49,556 bases of DNA from Chloroflexota bacterium (GTDB lineage: Bacteria > Chloroflexota > Dehalococcoidia > E44-bin15): assembly GCA_030604825.1 (NCBI GenBank), contig JAUVVB010000013.1:1-49556 (forward strand), in the 5' to 3' direction. A program made the translations under genes and the position numbers. The notes under the pieces are model-generated. The model saw nothing but the letters and a program-made list of their open reading frames with translations. It was not told the DNA's origin and searched no databases. Within the stretch, counting starts at the first letter, position 1. Each line of letters opens with the position of its first letter. Positions 32,522-40,546 of the stretch are shown piece by piece.

Positions 32522-33334
32522 CTATGAAACCATGGAATAGCCGCCGCTAACGCTTAACACCTGCCCGGTGATGAAGTCGGCGGCCTCTGAGGCCAGGAAG
32601 GCCACGGCGTTGGCGATGTCGGTGGGCCGCCCCAGGCGCCCCAGACCCTGGGCGATGGGATACCGCCTCAGTACCTTCCTGAAGCGCTCCTGCTGCTCCG
32701 CGGTAGCCTCCTCGGGTGGCTCTATTATCGCCGCCTCGTGCTGGGTAGCCCCCGGGGAGACGCAGTTCACGTTAATTCGGTAGCGCCCTACCTCCTGGGC
32801 CAGCGCCTTGGAAAAGCCAACGATGCCAGCCTTGGCTGCGGAGTAGGTGGATGCCAGGGGCTCGCCTACCCTTCCTGCATCGGAGATAATGCTCACTATC
32901 TTCCCACACTGCTGGTTGATCAGGTGGGGCAAGACGGCATGGGTACAATTGAAATTGCCGTATAGGTTCAGGTTGATCTGAACGTCCCAATCCCTCTTGG
33001 TCATGTCTTTGAAGTAGCCTCTGCCAACGCCACTGGTGCGCCGCTCCACGGGAACCCCGGCATTGTTGACCAGGATGTCCACCTTGCCGAACTCCTCGAC
33101 CGTCTTTTCCACCATGGCGTTCACCTGCTCCGAATTGGTTACGTCAGCGCCAATGGGCAGGGCTTCGCCGCCAGCCCCCTTGATCTCCTCGGCCACGGCA
33201 GTGGCCCGCTCCAAGTAAAGGTCACTGACCACCACCTTGGCCCCCTCTCGGGCCAGGGTCTTGACGATCTCTCGACCGATCCCCTGACCTGCTCCGGTGA
33301 CTATGGCTACCTTTCCTTTCAAACCCAGATCCAT
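32522..33334 (-). CDS. Short-chain dehydrogenase/reductase
   Basis: A 270-residue classical SDR: VTGAGQGIGREIVKTLA near residue 12, VVSDLYLERA (acidic residue favours NAD), NNAGVPVERR, Ser in VSIISDAGRVGE, YSAAKAG, and VLSVSGGYSMVS at the end. A 3-hydroxyacyl-CoA dehydrogenase role is plausible from the crotonase and thiolase relics on either side. GGAGGGAGG precedes the ATG. Its stop is followed without a gap by the crotonase relic in the same frame, so the SDR C-terminus may itself lie at a deletion joint, although the SGGYS ending looks natural for the family. Confidence 0.9.
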   Translation of the reverse strand: MDLGLKGKVAIVTGAGQGIGREIVKTLAREGAKVVVSDLYLERATAVAEEIKGAGGEALPIGADVTNSEQVNAMVEKTVEEFGKVDILVNNAGVPVERRTSGVGRGYFKDMTKRDWDVQINLNLYGNFNCTHAVLPHLINQQCGKIVSIISDAGRVGEPLASTYSAAKAGIVGFSKALAQEVGRYRINVNCVSPGATQHEAAIIEPPEEATAEQQERFRKVLRRYPIAQGLGRLGRPTDIANAVAFLASEAADFITGQVLSVSGGYSMVS

Positions 33335-33352
33335 GCCTTGAACCTCCCTCCG

Positions 33353-33470
33353 CTATCTCTTCAAGATATTGATCACGCAGACACCGCCATTTCCCTGGGT
33401 GTGGGTCAGCCCCACCTTGGCGTCCTCGACCTGCCTCTGCCCCCGCTCCCCAGGCGAGGCGGGAAGAGCC
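33353..33470 (-). pseudogene. Thiolase C-terminal stub
   Basis: On the minus strand, in the gap between livF and the SDR, a frame ends VEDAKVGLTHTQGNGGVCV, then INILKR and TAG at 33353-33355. This is the C-terminal strand pair of acetyl-CoA acetyltransferase/SCP-x thiolases (GLTHxxGGxGxVxVVNIL). Upstream the frame becomes ALPASPGERGQRQ and then unrecognisable, and a GGVFG-like stretch lies in another frame, so a frameshift or deletion is likely. The left boundary is approximate. Nothing of the catalytic Cys domain remains. Confidence 0.72.
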
Positions 33471-33616
33471 AAAAACCCCTCCCGATAGGGAATCCTCCTC
33501 TTTCCCGCATCGGCAGGGGCGTCATCAGGCACGCCAATCTCCTCTCAGCTCATAGGATTGCCGGGGATGGAATCGGTGAAATTGATGGGGATAAATAGCA
33601 GATGAACTATATAACC

Positions 33617-34324
33617 CTAACCAGCTAGGTAAACCCTCTTTATCCTTTCATCGGAGAGCAGGGTCTCGGTATCGCCCTCCAGGGAGATGGTGCCTGTTTC
33701 CAGCACGTATGCCCTGCTAGCCAGCCGCAGGGCGAGGCGAGCATTCTGCTCCACCAAGAGGATGCTGACACCCCTTTTTTGATTGATATCCCTTACGATT
33801 TTGGGGATTTCCGCCCTCACCAGCGGGGAAAGGCCCAGGGTTGGCTCATCCAAGAGAAGTAAATCGGGCTTTGCCATCAAGGCGCGGGCGATGGCCGCCA
33901 TCTGCTGTTCCCCGCCACTCAGGCTTTCTGCGTCCAAGCTCCGCCTTTCCCTGAGGATGGGGAAGTGCTCATACATCTCTTCGATGTCCTTGGCGATGTC
34001 TTTGTCCTTTCTGGCGTAGGCGCCTATCTGCAGGTTTTCATGAACGCTCATATGGGGGAAAAGCTTTCTCCCCTCGGGTACCAGGGCAATGCCTTTTCTA
34101 ATGATGCTCTGGGCTGCTACCCTATCTATCCTCTCGCCCTTAAACCAGATCTCCCCAGAAGTGGGGGCTTTTAGGCCCACTATGGCCCGCAGGATGGTGG
34201 ACTTGCCCGCCCCATTGGCCCCGAGGACGGCTACGATTTCCCCCTCGGCCACGTTCATGGAGATGCCTTTAACCGCCTCCAGGCCGTCGTAATGTACCTT
34301 TATTTCCTTCAGTTCAAGCAACAT
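33617..34324 (-). CDS. livF: Branched-chain-type ABC ATPase LivF (second set)
   Basis: A 235-residue ABC ATPase from ATG 34324, inside the end of livG; a TTG three codons upstream is the alternative. Walker A is GANGAGKSTILRAIVG, then VPEGRKLFPHMSVHENL, signature LSGGEQQMAAIARALM, Walker B LLLLDEPTLGLSP and LLVEQNARLALRLASRAYVL. All catalytic motifs are intact. It is the last gene of the second livHMGF set, transcribed from about 39.9 kb with the receptors. A thiolase stub follows its stop. Confidence 0.96.
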   Translation of the reverse strand: MLLELKEIKVHYDGLEAVKGISMNVAEGEIVAVLGANGAGKSTILRAIVGLKAPTSGEIWFKGERIDRVAAQSIIRKGIALVPEGRKLFPHMSVHENLQIGAYARKDKDIAKDIEEMYEHFPILRERRSLDAESLSGGEQQMAAIARALMAKPDLLLLDEPTLGLSPLVRAEIPKIVRDINQKRGVSILLVEQNARLALRLASRAYVLETGTISLEGDTETLLSDERIKRVYLAG

Positions 34325-35096
34325 CTTCCTCAACTCCTAGGTAGGCATCGATGACTTCCTGGTTCGCCCTTATTTCCGAAGGGGTGCCCTCAGCGATCTT
34401 CCTGCCGTAGTTGAGCACCACGATCCTGTCGGAGATGTCCATCACCGTCCTCATGTCATGCTCAACGAGCACAACGGTGATGCCCCTTTCCCTTATGCCC
34501 CTCATCAGGCTCATGGCGAAGTTGGCTTCCTCTACATTCATGCCGGTAACCGGCTCATCCATGAGCAGCAGCTTTGGGTTGGCAGCTAGGGCTATGCCAA
34601 CCCCGAGCAGCCGCTGGTGGCCGTGGGGCAAGTTGGTGGCAAGCATGAGCTCGCTCCCCTTCAGCCCCAGGAATTCCAGGATCTCAGCGGCCTTTTGCAA
34701 GCTTTCCGCCCTTTTCCTGCGAAAAGACTGGAACCACCACGGGGTATTGAGCAAGGTCTCCCAAAGGGTCGTTGTCGAGTCCATAAAGAGACCCGTCAGT
34801 ATATGGGCGATGACGGGGAACCGCGCGAAAAGCACCGTCTCCTGAAAGGTTCGCACCAGCCCTCTCTCGGCTATCCTGTTTGGGCTGAGGCCGGTGATGT
34901 CCTCCCCCCCAAAGAAGACCTTCCCCGCGGTGGGCGGCATATAGCCGGTGACGACGTTGAACAGGGTGGTCTTTCCCGCACCGTTGGGGCCGATTACGCT
35001 TAATATCTCCCCTTCCCTGACCTCCATGTCCAGCTCGCTTACCGCCGCTAGGCCGCCAAAATGCTTGCTCAGCTGCCTGGTCTCAAGTATTGCCAT
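34314..35096 (-). CDS. livG: Branched-chain-type ABC ATPase LivG (second set)
   Basis: A 260-residue ABC ATPase: Walker [18 protein letters not shown]-loop region LVRTFQETVLFARFPV, the degenerate signature LPHGHQRLLGVGIALA shared with the LivG at 9811, Walker B LLLMDEPVTGMN and VLVEHDMRTVMDISDRIVVL. The two LivG proteins share the rare LPHGHQR reading, which suggests that the two transporter sets are related by duplication or common lineage. It overlaps livM by 28 bases and livF by 11. Confidence 0.96.
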   Translation of the reverse strand: MAILETRQLSKHFGGLAAVSELDMEVREGEILSVIGPNGAGKTTLFNVVTGYMPPTAGKVFFGGEDITGLSPNRIAERGLVRTFQETVLFARFPVIAHILTGLFMDSTTTLWETLLNTPWWFQSFRRKRAESLQKAAEILEFLGLKGSELMLATNLPHGHQRLLGVGIALAANPKLLLMDEPVTGMNVEEANFAMSLMRGIRERGITVVLVEHDMRTVMDISDRIVVLNYGRKIAEGTPSEIRANQEVIDAYLGVEEDVA

Positions 35097-36082
35097 GGCC
35101 GTATCCCTCCAGGGATTTTCGCTCTCCTCCTCAAGGCCTGTCGCCAGACCCCTACTTGCTGAGGCAGGCTAAGCAGGCCGCCAGGGATGAAGAAGATCAC
35201 CAAGATAAAGACGGCGCCGTAGAGAATGAAGCTGAAGGTCTCAGTAGCGCGCAAAAGCTCTGGAAGCACCACCAGGAAAGCGGCACCCGCTATTGGACCG
35301 GCAATCATAAAGCCTATCCCACCAATTATAGCATACATCTGAACAATCAGCGACTTCCATACGGTAAAGTACTCAGGGCTGAGGAAGGTGAGGTAATGGG
35401 CGTAGAAGCTACCTGCCGCGCCGGCAAAGAAGCAGGCTACGGTGAAGGCCAGAATCTTATACCTCATTAGATGCACGCCTACGCTCTGCGCCAGGGGCGG
35501 GTTTTGGGCAATGGACTTGAAGGTCAGGCCAAACTTGCTGCGGTCCATTCGATAGATCACGAAAACCATCACCGCCAGCAGGAAAAGGATCAAGTAGTAA
35601 TAGGGGAACTTGGAGTCGAACGCCATGCCGAAGATGGCATCGGGCCGCGGGATGTTGGGGAATCCTGCCCTGCCGCCCAGAAGGCTGGGCCAGTAGACGA
35701 TGGTGAGCCTTACCACCTCAGCGAAGCACAAGGTAAGCAGGAGGAAAGCCCCCATCCTTGCCCTCAGCATTACCCAGCCCATCACAGCCCCAAAAATCGC
35801 GGCGATCACCGCTGCCAGGGGAAGGGCAAACCAGAAGGAGACGCCCACCTTTGTTGTCAGCAAGGCGGAAGCATAGGCGCCGATGGCCATAAAACCGGCA
35901 TGCCCTATGGTGAACTGACCTACGCTCAGGATCAGCAGGAACCCCAGGGCAAGAATGCTCCAAGTGCAGATGAGGATCAGGAGATGCTGATAATAGGGGT
36001 CGTTGAAGATAAAGGGCGCCGCCAGGAAAAGGAGCGCCAACAGGGGAAGTCCAACCCACTTTGCCAGTTCGCGTCTGCTCAT
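35069..36082 (-). CDS. livM: Branched-chain-type ABC permease LivM (second set)
   Basis: A 337-residue permease, equal in length to the LivM at 8811. Family segments are LILSVGQFTIGHAGFMAIGA near residue 53, MLRARMGAFLLLTLCFAEVV near 108, the coupling helix FKSIAQNPPLAQSVGVHLMR near 208, and GGIGFMIAGPIAGAAFLVVL. The start lies one base after the livH stop. The C-terminal cytoplasmic tail (QALRRRAKIPGGIRPWQY) is longer than in the first set and overlaps the livG start, so it may have been gained when the reading frames overlapped. Confidence 0.95.
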   Translation of the reverse strand: MSRRELAKWVGLPLLALLFLAAPFIFNDPYYQHLLILICTWSILALGFLLILSVGQFTIGHAGFMAIGAYASALLTTKVGVSFWFALPLAAVIAAIFGAVMGWVMLRARMGAFLLLTLCFAEVVRLTIVYWPSLLGGRAGFPNIPRPDAIFGMAFDSKFPYYYLILFLLAVMVFVIYRMDRSKFGLTFKSIAQNPPLAQSVGVHLMRYKILAFTVACFFAGAAGSFYAHYLTFLSPEYFTVWKSLIVQMYAIIGGIGFMIAGPIAGAAFLVVLPELLRATETFSFILYGAVFILVIFFIPGGLLSLPQQVGVWRQALRRRAKIPGGIRPWQYLRPGS

Positions 36083-36083
36083 G

Positions 36084-36956
36084 CTAGTGCCTTATCACCC
36101 AAACCCGACCCATTAGTCCACCGGGCCTGAATAGTATCAAGACGAAGATGAAGGCAAACAGGAGCACATCGGTGACGCCGCCAAGGTAGGTAAGCCCGAA
36201 GCTCTCTATGAAGCCCAGGAGCAGGCCGCCGAGCACGGCGCCGGGCATGCTGCCTATCCCTCCCAGGATTATCACTATAAGCGCCTTGAAGATAGCCAGC
36301 GCCCCCAGGTAGGGATGCACAATGAAAATGGGGCCTAGCAGCACCCCTGCTGCCCCTGCCAATCCGCAGCCTATGCCCATGGAGATGTTGCACATCCCGT
36401 TCACGCTTATCCCTTGCAGGGATGCCGCCTCCCTATCCTGGGCCACGCCGCGAAGGGCTCGCCCCAGCTTCGTCCTCGTGATCAAGTACCACAGGCCGCC
36501 CATTATCACTATGGCGATGAGGATTACCACCAGCCTCTCCACGGAGAAGGTTGCCCCCAGGGCGTTGAGCACCCCGGGGAAGGGGCTAGTGACCACCTTC
36601 TCCTCGGGCCCGAATAGCCATGCCGCAGTGCCAGCGAGGAAGAAGGCCAAGCCCAGGGCAACAACGACGCTGGGCAGGAAAAACTCACGTATGGGCCGGA
36701 ACAGAACCCTCTCCACACCCATCCCCAGCACCCCAACGGCAAGGATAGCAAGGAGAATCGTCACCAGGTAGGGCACCCCTGCCATCTGAAAAAAGTAGTA
36801 AGCACAGAAGGCGCCCAGCATGTAGAACTCGCCATGGGCGAAGTTGATGATCCGGGTAATGCCCAATACTATGGTTAGACCCGAGGCGATGAGCACATAA
36901 CTCATGCCCATCATCAACCCGTTGGCTATGACCTGTGGTATTAAGCTAACATCCAT
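36084..36956 (-). CDS. livH: Branched-chain-type ABC permease LivH (second set)
   Basis: A 290-residue permease with ITRIINFAHGEFYMLGAFCA near residue 35, the coupling segment LRGVAQDREAASLQGISVNG and GGIGSMPGAVLGGLLLGFIE near the end. It is followed by livM with a one-base gap. Upstream lie two dead receptor stubs and then two intact receptors on the same strand, so it is probably read from the promoter at 39926-39954. Only a weak ribosome site (CAAATAG) precedes the ATG, perhaps because the original upstream gene was deleted. Confidence 0.95.
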   Translation of the reverse strand: MDVSLIPQVIANGLMMGMSYVLIASGLTIVLGITRIINFAHGEFYMLGAFCAYYFFQMAGVPYLVTILLAILAVGVLGMGVERVLFRPIREFFLPSVVVALGLAFFLAGTAAWLFGPEEKVVTSPFPGVLNALGATFSVERLVVILIAIVIMGGLWYLITRTKLGRALRGVAQDREAASLQGISVNGMCNISMGIGCGLAGAAGVLLGPIFIVHPYLGALAIFKALIVIILGGIGSMPGAVLGGLLLGFIESFGLTYLGGVTDVLLFAFIFVLILFRPGGLMGRVWVIRH

Positions 36957-36958
36957 CG

Positions 36959-37132
36959 CTATTTGCCTTTGGCGCTGCCTCCATCAAAATACATCTGGGC
37001 GGGGCCGGTTAGCGGGCCGAGAAATCCCAGCTTATAGGTCTTGGCCTCGCCCTCCCCACCTGCACAGGAGGCGGTGAAAACCAGGATCACCGCCTCCAGA
37101 ACCAAGACCAGGCTTGCCAACCAACTCTTCAA
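36959..37132 (-). pseudogene. LivK-type receptor stub 1 (leader peptide plus first strand)
   Basis: The minus strand reads LKSWLASLVLVLEAVILVF, then TASCAGGEGEAKTYKLGFLG, then PLTGPAQMYFDGGSAKGK and a stop two bases before livH. The leader peptide and lipobox TASC match the intact receptors (MKKWLASLLVVLMAVVLVF, TASC) and the mature start LGFLGPLTGPA is normal. After 27 mature residues it jumps to a short foreign or C-terminal tail, so about 340 residues are deleted. The expected ATG is TTG (37130-37132), still with GGAGATAGG upstream. A leader-only lipopeptide might be made but could not bind a ligand. Confidence 0.85.
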
Positions 37133-37220
37133 TCGCAACCTATCTCCAAGACGCAATTTTGCCAGATAATATCACCTTTGCCAGCCCAAGTCAATACCCT
37201 ATGCCGGCTGAAGATCCAGC

Positions 37221-37340
37221 TCACCACCCTGGCATCTCAAGGGTGGCCGCAGGTTCCCCCTCCCCTGGGGCGCAGGAGGCGGCGAATGCCAGGACTGCCG
37301 CCATCACGACCAACGATAAACTTAAGGACCACCTCTTCAG
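37221..37340 (-). pseudogene. LivK-type receptor stub 2 (decayed leader peptide)
   Basis: A 39-residue frame on the minus strand reads LKRWSLSLSLVVMAAVLAFA, then ASCAPGEGEPAATLEMPGW and TGA. It is again the receptor lipoprotein leader with lipobox AASC and the usual GEGE run, but nothing of the binding domain remains. The position of the start ATG is CTG (37338-37340), behind a still good GGAGGTGATAGG. It is the second relic of the receptor family in the 230 bases between the intact receptor and livH. Confidence 0.78.
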
Positions 37341-37382
37341 CCTATCACCTCCGCTGGGAATGGATTGCCGTCCACCTCCTCA

Positions 37383-38603
37383 CTAATACCCCATCTTCTC
37401 TGCCACCTCTTCATAGGGCACATTAAATGTCTCTATCGTTTCATACTTTTCGTTTCGGAAGATTTTGAGATAGACCGCCTCGCTGTAGTTCTGGCGCTTG
37501 ACCCCCCACCCCGCCTCGACGTAGGAGCTCTTGCCCGCCAGCCCCTCATACGGCGTTTCCTCAATATAGGGCATGACCACCTCAGGGTCAAAGCTATCCA
37601 CCGCCTCAAACGCCTGCTTCAGGCTGTAAACCATATCCACCCCAGCGTGGGCGATCGCGCTCCAGGCCTCCTCGCCATATCTGGCAACAAACTTCTGGTA
37701 GAAGGCCTGCTGTTCTGGCGTTCCCGTTGCGAAGTCGGGACGGGAGGTAGACACGATGAAGCCCTCGGCGTATTCCCCGGCCACCATGCTCAGCACAAGG
37801 GCGGAAGGGGCGATAGAGGAGTAGAAAAGGCCCTCATAGCCCATCTCCCTGGCCTGCTTCACGATGAGGGAGGACTCGCCTGAGGGACAAGCGTCGGTAT
37901 CGATCAGATCGGGGTCCTTGGCCAGGATGCGGGTAATATGGGGGCTGAAGTCCATGGTGCCCGCCTCATAGCGTTCGACGATCACCAGCTCCATCCCATG
38001 TTCCTGCGTCCTCTCGGAGACCCTCCTCTCTGAGACATCGCCCGTGGGGCCAACGCGGGCGATGAGGGCCACCCTCTTCACCTCGGGGTGATTCTCGGCA
38101 AGCCATCGGTAGCCAACCATGGCCACAGGGTCGGTTAGCCAGAGGGCGGCGAAGCTATAGGGATACTCCGTGCCGATGGGGAAGCCCTCCTCGGCGATGG
38201 TGCCAGACATCAGGACCACCTTGTTCTCCTCAGCTATGGGCTGTACCGCCCCGGAACAGGTGACGCCTATGGGGCCCCGGATATACCGGACCTTGTCATC
38301 AAAGATGAGCTTGTGAGCTCCGTCCACCGAGCGCTCGGCCGACACCATGTCATCGACAGAGACTATCTCGACCGTGTATCTCTCCCCGCCAACGACGATC
38401 CCTCCAGCAGCATTGACCTCCTCAGCAGTCATTTCCGCCGCCCGAACCGCCGGCAGCCAGTAGGAGGCGGCCGGGCCGGTGAGCGGGCCAAGCAATCCCA
38501 TCTTGATGACCTTAGCCTCGCCCTCCCCAGATGCACAGGAGGCGGTGAACACCAGGACCACCGCCATCAGAACCACAAGCAGACTTGCCAACCACTTCTT
38601 CAC
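37383..38603 (-). CDS. LivK-type ABC substrate-binding lipoprotein
   Basis: A 406-residue Peripla_BP_6 receptor. The leader MKKWLASLLVVLMAVVLVF ends in lipobox TASC; the domain starts MGLLGPLTGPAASYWLPAVR and continues MTAEEVNAAGGIVVGG, YIRGPIGVTCSGAVQPIAEE, HGMELVIVERYEAGTMDFSP and KQAREMGYEGLFYSS. It is diverged from its upstream neighbour, especially where other members read NGMEMAAEE (here RAAEMTAEE). It is encoded upstream of the second livHMGF set on the same strand, separated by two receptor stubs. Ligand unknown. Confidence 0.93.
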   Translation of the reverse strand: MKKWLASLLVVLMAVVLVFTASCASGEGEAKVIKMGLLGPLTGPAASYWLPAVRAAEMTAEEVNAAGGIVVGGERYTVEIVSVDDMVSAERSVDGAHKLIFDDKVRYIRGPIGVTCSGAVQPIAEENKVVLMSGTIAEEGFPIGTEYPYSFAALWLTDPVAMVGYRWLAENHPEVKRVALIARVGPTGDVSERRVSERTQEHGMELVIVERYEAGTMDFSPHITRILAKDPDLIDTDACPSGESSLIVKQAREMGYEGLFYSSIAPSALVLSMVAGEYAEGFIVSTSRPDFATGTPEQQAFYQKFVARYGEEAWSAIAHAGVDMVYSLKQAFEAVDSFDPEVVMPYIEETPYEGLAGKSSYVEAGWGVKRQNYSEAVYLKIFRNEKYETIETFNVPYEEVAEKMGY

Positions 38604-38682
38604 CTTTTTCGCCTGCGGGCTAGGAATATCGCTCTACAGATTCAGTTTCCCCTTCCCAATAATTTCGCCTCCAGTAACCCAA

Positions 38683-39867
38683 TCACCACTCCAACGGTAT
38701 GATGGCTAGGGGTTCCCACTCCCCATTGTGAAAGATGTTGAGATATGTCTGGTTTCCTTCTACCTCACGGGCTATACCATAAGTCTCCTCGCCGCCGAAG
38801 CGGTACGTGGCCACTATGCCCTCGAATTCGCTTTCTGCCAACGCCTCCACCACCAGGTCGGGATCAAAGCTATCAACTTGCTCGAATATCAAGGTGGTCC
38901 AGTATACCCATCGGTAACCCAGGGACACCGCCTCCTGCCAGACTTCCTTGCCGTATTTCTCAATATACTTCTGGTAGAAGGCCTGCTGCTCTGGTGTCCC
39001 CTTGGGGTAAACCGGGCCACCAGCGGCGATGATGCCCTCAGCATTCTCCGCCCCTGCGCCTACCACCAGGACTTCTTCGGCAGGCTGATAGGAGGTGTAG
39101 AACAGGCCCTCATAGCCCATCTCCCTGGCCTGCTTCACGATGAGGGAGAACGGCCCTGCTGGGGTAGAGCTGGGATCGATGACATCGGGATTCTTGGCCA
39201 GCATCCTGGTGAGGAGAGGGGCAAAGTCGGTGATGCCTGGCTCAAAATATTCAGCGGCTACAACCTCCAGCCCCTGGCCCTCCGCCCCCACCCTGGCGCC
39301 CTCCAGTGCCGCCTCACCGGTGGGGGTATGCTCAGCCATGAGGGCCACCCTCTGTACCTCAGGGCGATTCTGCTTAAGCCACGGGTAGCCAACCTCGGCA
39401 CGGGCGGTGGGAGAGGACAGATAGGAGAAGGTATAGGGGTGCTCCGGGCCCAATGCGTCTGAGCTAATAGCAAAGATAGCTACGCGGTTCTCCTCGGTGA
39501 TGGGCTGTACCGCCAGAGCACAAGCGCTGCCAATGGGGCCCCATATGTACTGGATCTTATCATCGTAGATGAGCTTTTGAACTGCGGTCACCGCCCCTTC
39601 AGGCACGAATCTGTCGTCGGCGGCTACTATCTGGAGCATGTAGGTCTCCCCGGCGACCACAATGCCCCCTGCGTCGTTGATCTCCTCGGCGGCCATCTCC
39701 ATTCCATTTTTTATCGGGATGCCCCAGCTGGCAGCGGGGCCGGTGAGCGGGCCGAGGTATCCCAGCTTGTAGGTATTGGCCTCACCCTCCCCAGGTCCGC
39801 AGGAGGCGGTGAACGCCAGAACCACCGATATCAGAACTACAAGCAAGCCTGCCAACCATTTTTTCAT
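38683..39867 (-). CDS. LivK-type ABC substrate-binding lipoprotein
   Basis: A 394-residue receptor, first gene of the minus-strand transporter unit. The leader MKKWLAGLLVVLISVVLAF ends in lipobox TASC; then LGYLGPLTGPAASWGIPIKN, GMEMAAEEINDAGGIVVAGE, YIWGPIGSACALAVQPITEE and EPGITDFAPLLTRMLAKNPD. It resembles array members 1 and 2 at 20-23 kb more than its own neighbour at 37383. The ATG at 39867 is preceded by AGGAGGCAAAA; an in-frame start at 39912 would put extra residues ahead of the signal peptide. A consensus promoter and a leader hairpin lie upstream. Confidence 0.93.
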   Translation of the reverse strand: MKKWLAGLLVVLISVVLAFTASCGPGEGEANTYKLGYLGPLTGPAASWGIPIKNGMEMAAEEINDAGGIVVAGETYMLQIVAADDRFVPEGAVTAVQKLIYDDKIQYIWGPIGSACALAVQPITEENRVAIFAISSDALGPEHPYTFSYLSSPTARAEVGYPWLKQNRPEVQRVALMAEHTPTGEAALEGARVGAEGQGLEVVAAEYFEPGITDFAPLLTRMLAKNPDVIDPSSTPAGPFSLIVKQAREMGYEGLFYTSYQPAEEVLVVGAGAENAEGIIAAGGPVYPKGTPEQQAFYQKYIEKYGKEVWQEAVSLGYRWVYWTTLIFEQVDSFDPDLVVEALAESEFEGIVATYRFGGEETYGIAREVEGNQTYLNIFHNGEWEPLAIIPLEW

Positions 39868-39883
39868 TTTTGCCTCCTGCGTG

Positions 39884-39918
39884 AAAATGCCCCCTGCCGG
39901 ACAGGCTGGCATTTTTCA
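39884..39918 (-). promoter_or_regulatory. Stem-loop in the receptor leader
   Basis: In the leader RNA TGAAAAATGCC pairs with GGCATTTTCA (one bulged A), enclosing an inner CCTG/CAGG stem. It sits between the promoter at 39926-39954 and the ribosome site. The 3' arm ends in TTTT, so it could act as an attenuator or as a stabilising 5' hairpin. Which of these is not decided by the sequence. Confidence 0.5.
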
Positions 39919-39925
39919 TTGGCGC

Positions 39926-39954
39926 ATAATATCATGCCTTGGCAGATAAGTCAA
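39926..39954 (-). promoter_or_regulatory. Sigma70-type promoter of the second receptor/liv unit
   Basis: On the minus strand TTGACT (39949-39954) and TATTAT (39926-39931) are spaced by exactly 17 bases. The expected start near 39919 leaves a leader of about 52 bases to the ATG at 39867. No other strong promoter is visible down to livF, so it may drive the whole unit. Confidence 0.72.
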
Positions 39955-40012
39955 CCTTATCGTTTGGTAGATATTACCAGCTGAGACCTCAATTTTCAAT
40001 GCCTGATAAGGG

Positions 40013-40544
40013 CTAGGGTGTGGAATAGAACCGCTCCCTTGCTGCCTTCCCCAGCTCGCCACGGAAGTCGGGATGGGCGATGGCGATAAGCTCCTCGGCC
40101 CTTCTCCTCATCGGCCTGCCAAAGAGGGCGGCCATGAGTTGTTCCAGAATCCTACGCCAGTGTGGGTCGATCTCGCGGAGAGCCCGTTCATAGTCCTGGC
40201 GTAGCTCAGGAGCCACTTTTTCCACCGCCTGGGGAATCTCTCGTCGGGGGAGAGAGCACCACCATCAAAACGTCTATCGGCCCGGGCAGTCCCTCATCCC
40301 AGCGTTTGAAGTGGGAGGAGAACAGCAGGGGAAGGAAATCGGCCCTGCCTTCGTCGGTTGCCATCCGGTTAGAGGCGCCCACGAAGATGCCAAAGGTGCT
40401 GGGGAACTTCTGCTCCCAAAGGGCCCCGGGAAGAAGCCTGGGCTGCACCGGTGGTGGGATACAGACTCGGTCCCCAGATTTCACCACCCTCACCGCCTCC
40501 TCCGCCGAAACCAGCTTGCTCTGGTACTCCCTCTGCCAATCCAT
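40013..40544 (-). pseudogene. Acetyl-CoA hydrolase/4-hydroxybutyrate CoA-transferase relic
   Basis: The first part (40544 downward) starts MDWQREYQSKLVSAEEAVRV, then VKSGDRVCIPPPVQP, FVGASNRMATDEGRADFLPL and PIDVLMVVLSPP, which is the N-terminal third of the Cat1/Cat2 CoA-transferase family. After SPP the frame shifts; the C-terminal part in another frame reads PMRRRAEELIAIAHPDFRGE and ends RFYSTP at 40013. The central 250 or so residues, including the catalytic glutamate region, are missing. N- and C-terminal pieces are in different frames, so no fused product is made. It follows the CoA-transferase A subunit by two bases and was probably in its operon. Confidence 0.85.
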
Positions 40545-40546
40545 CG

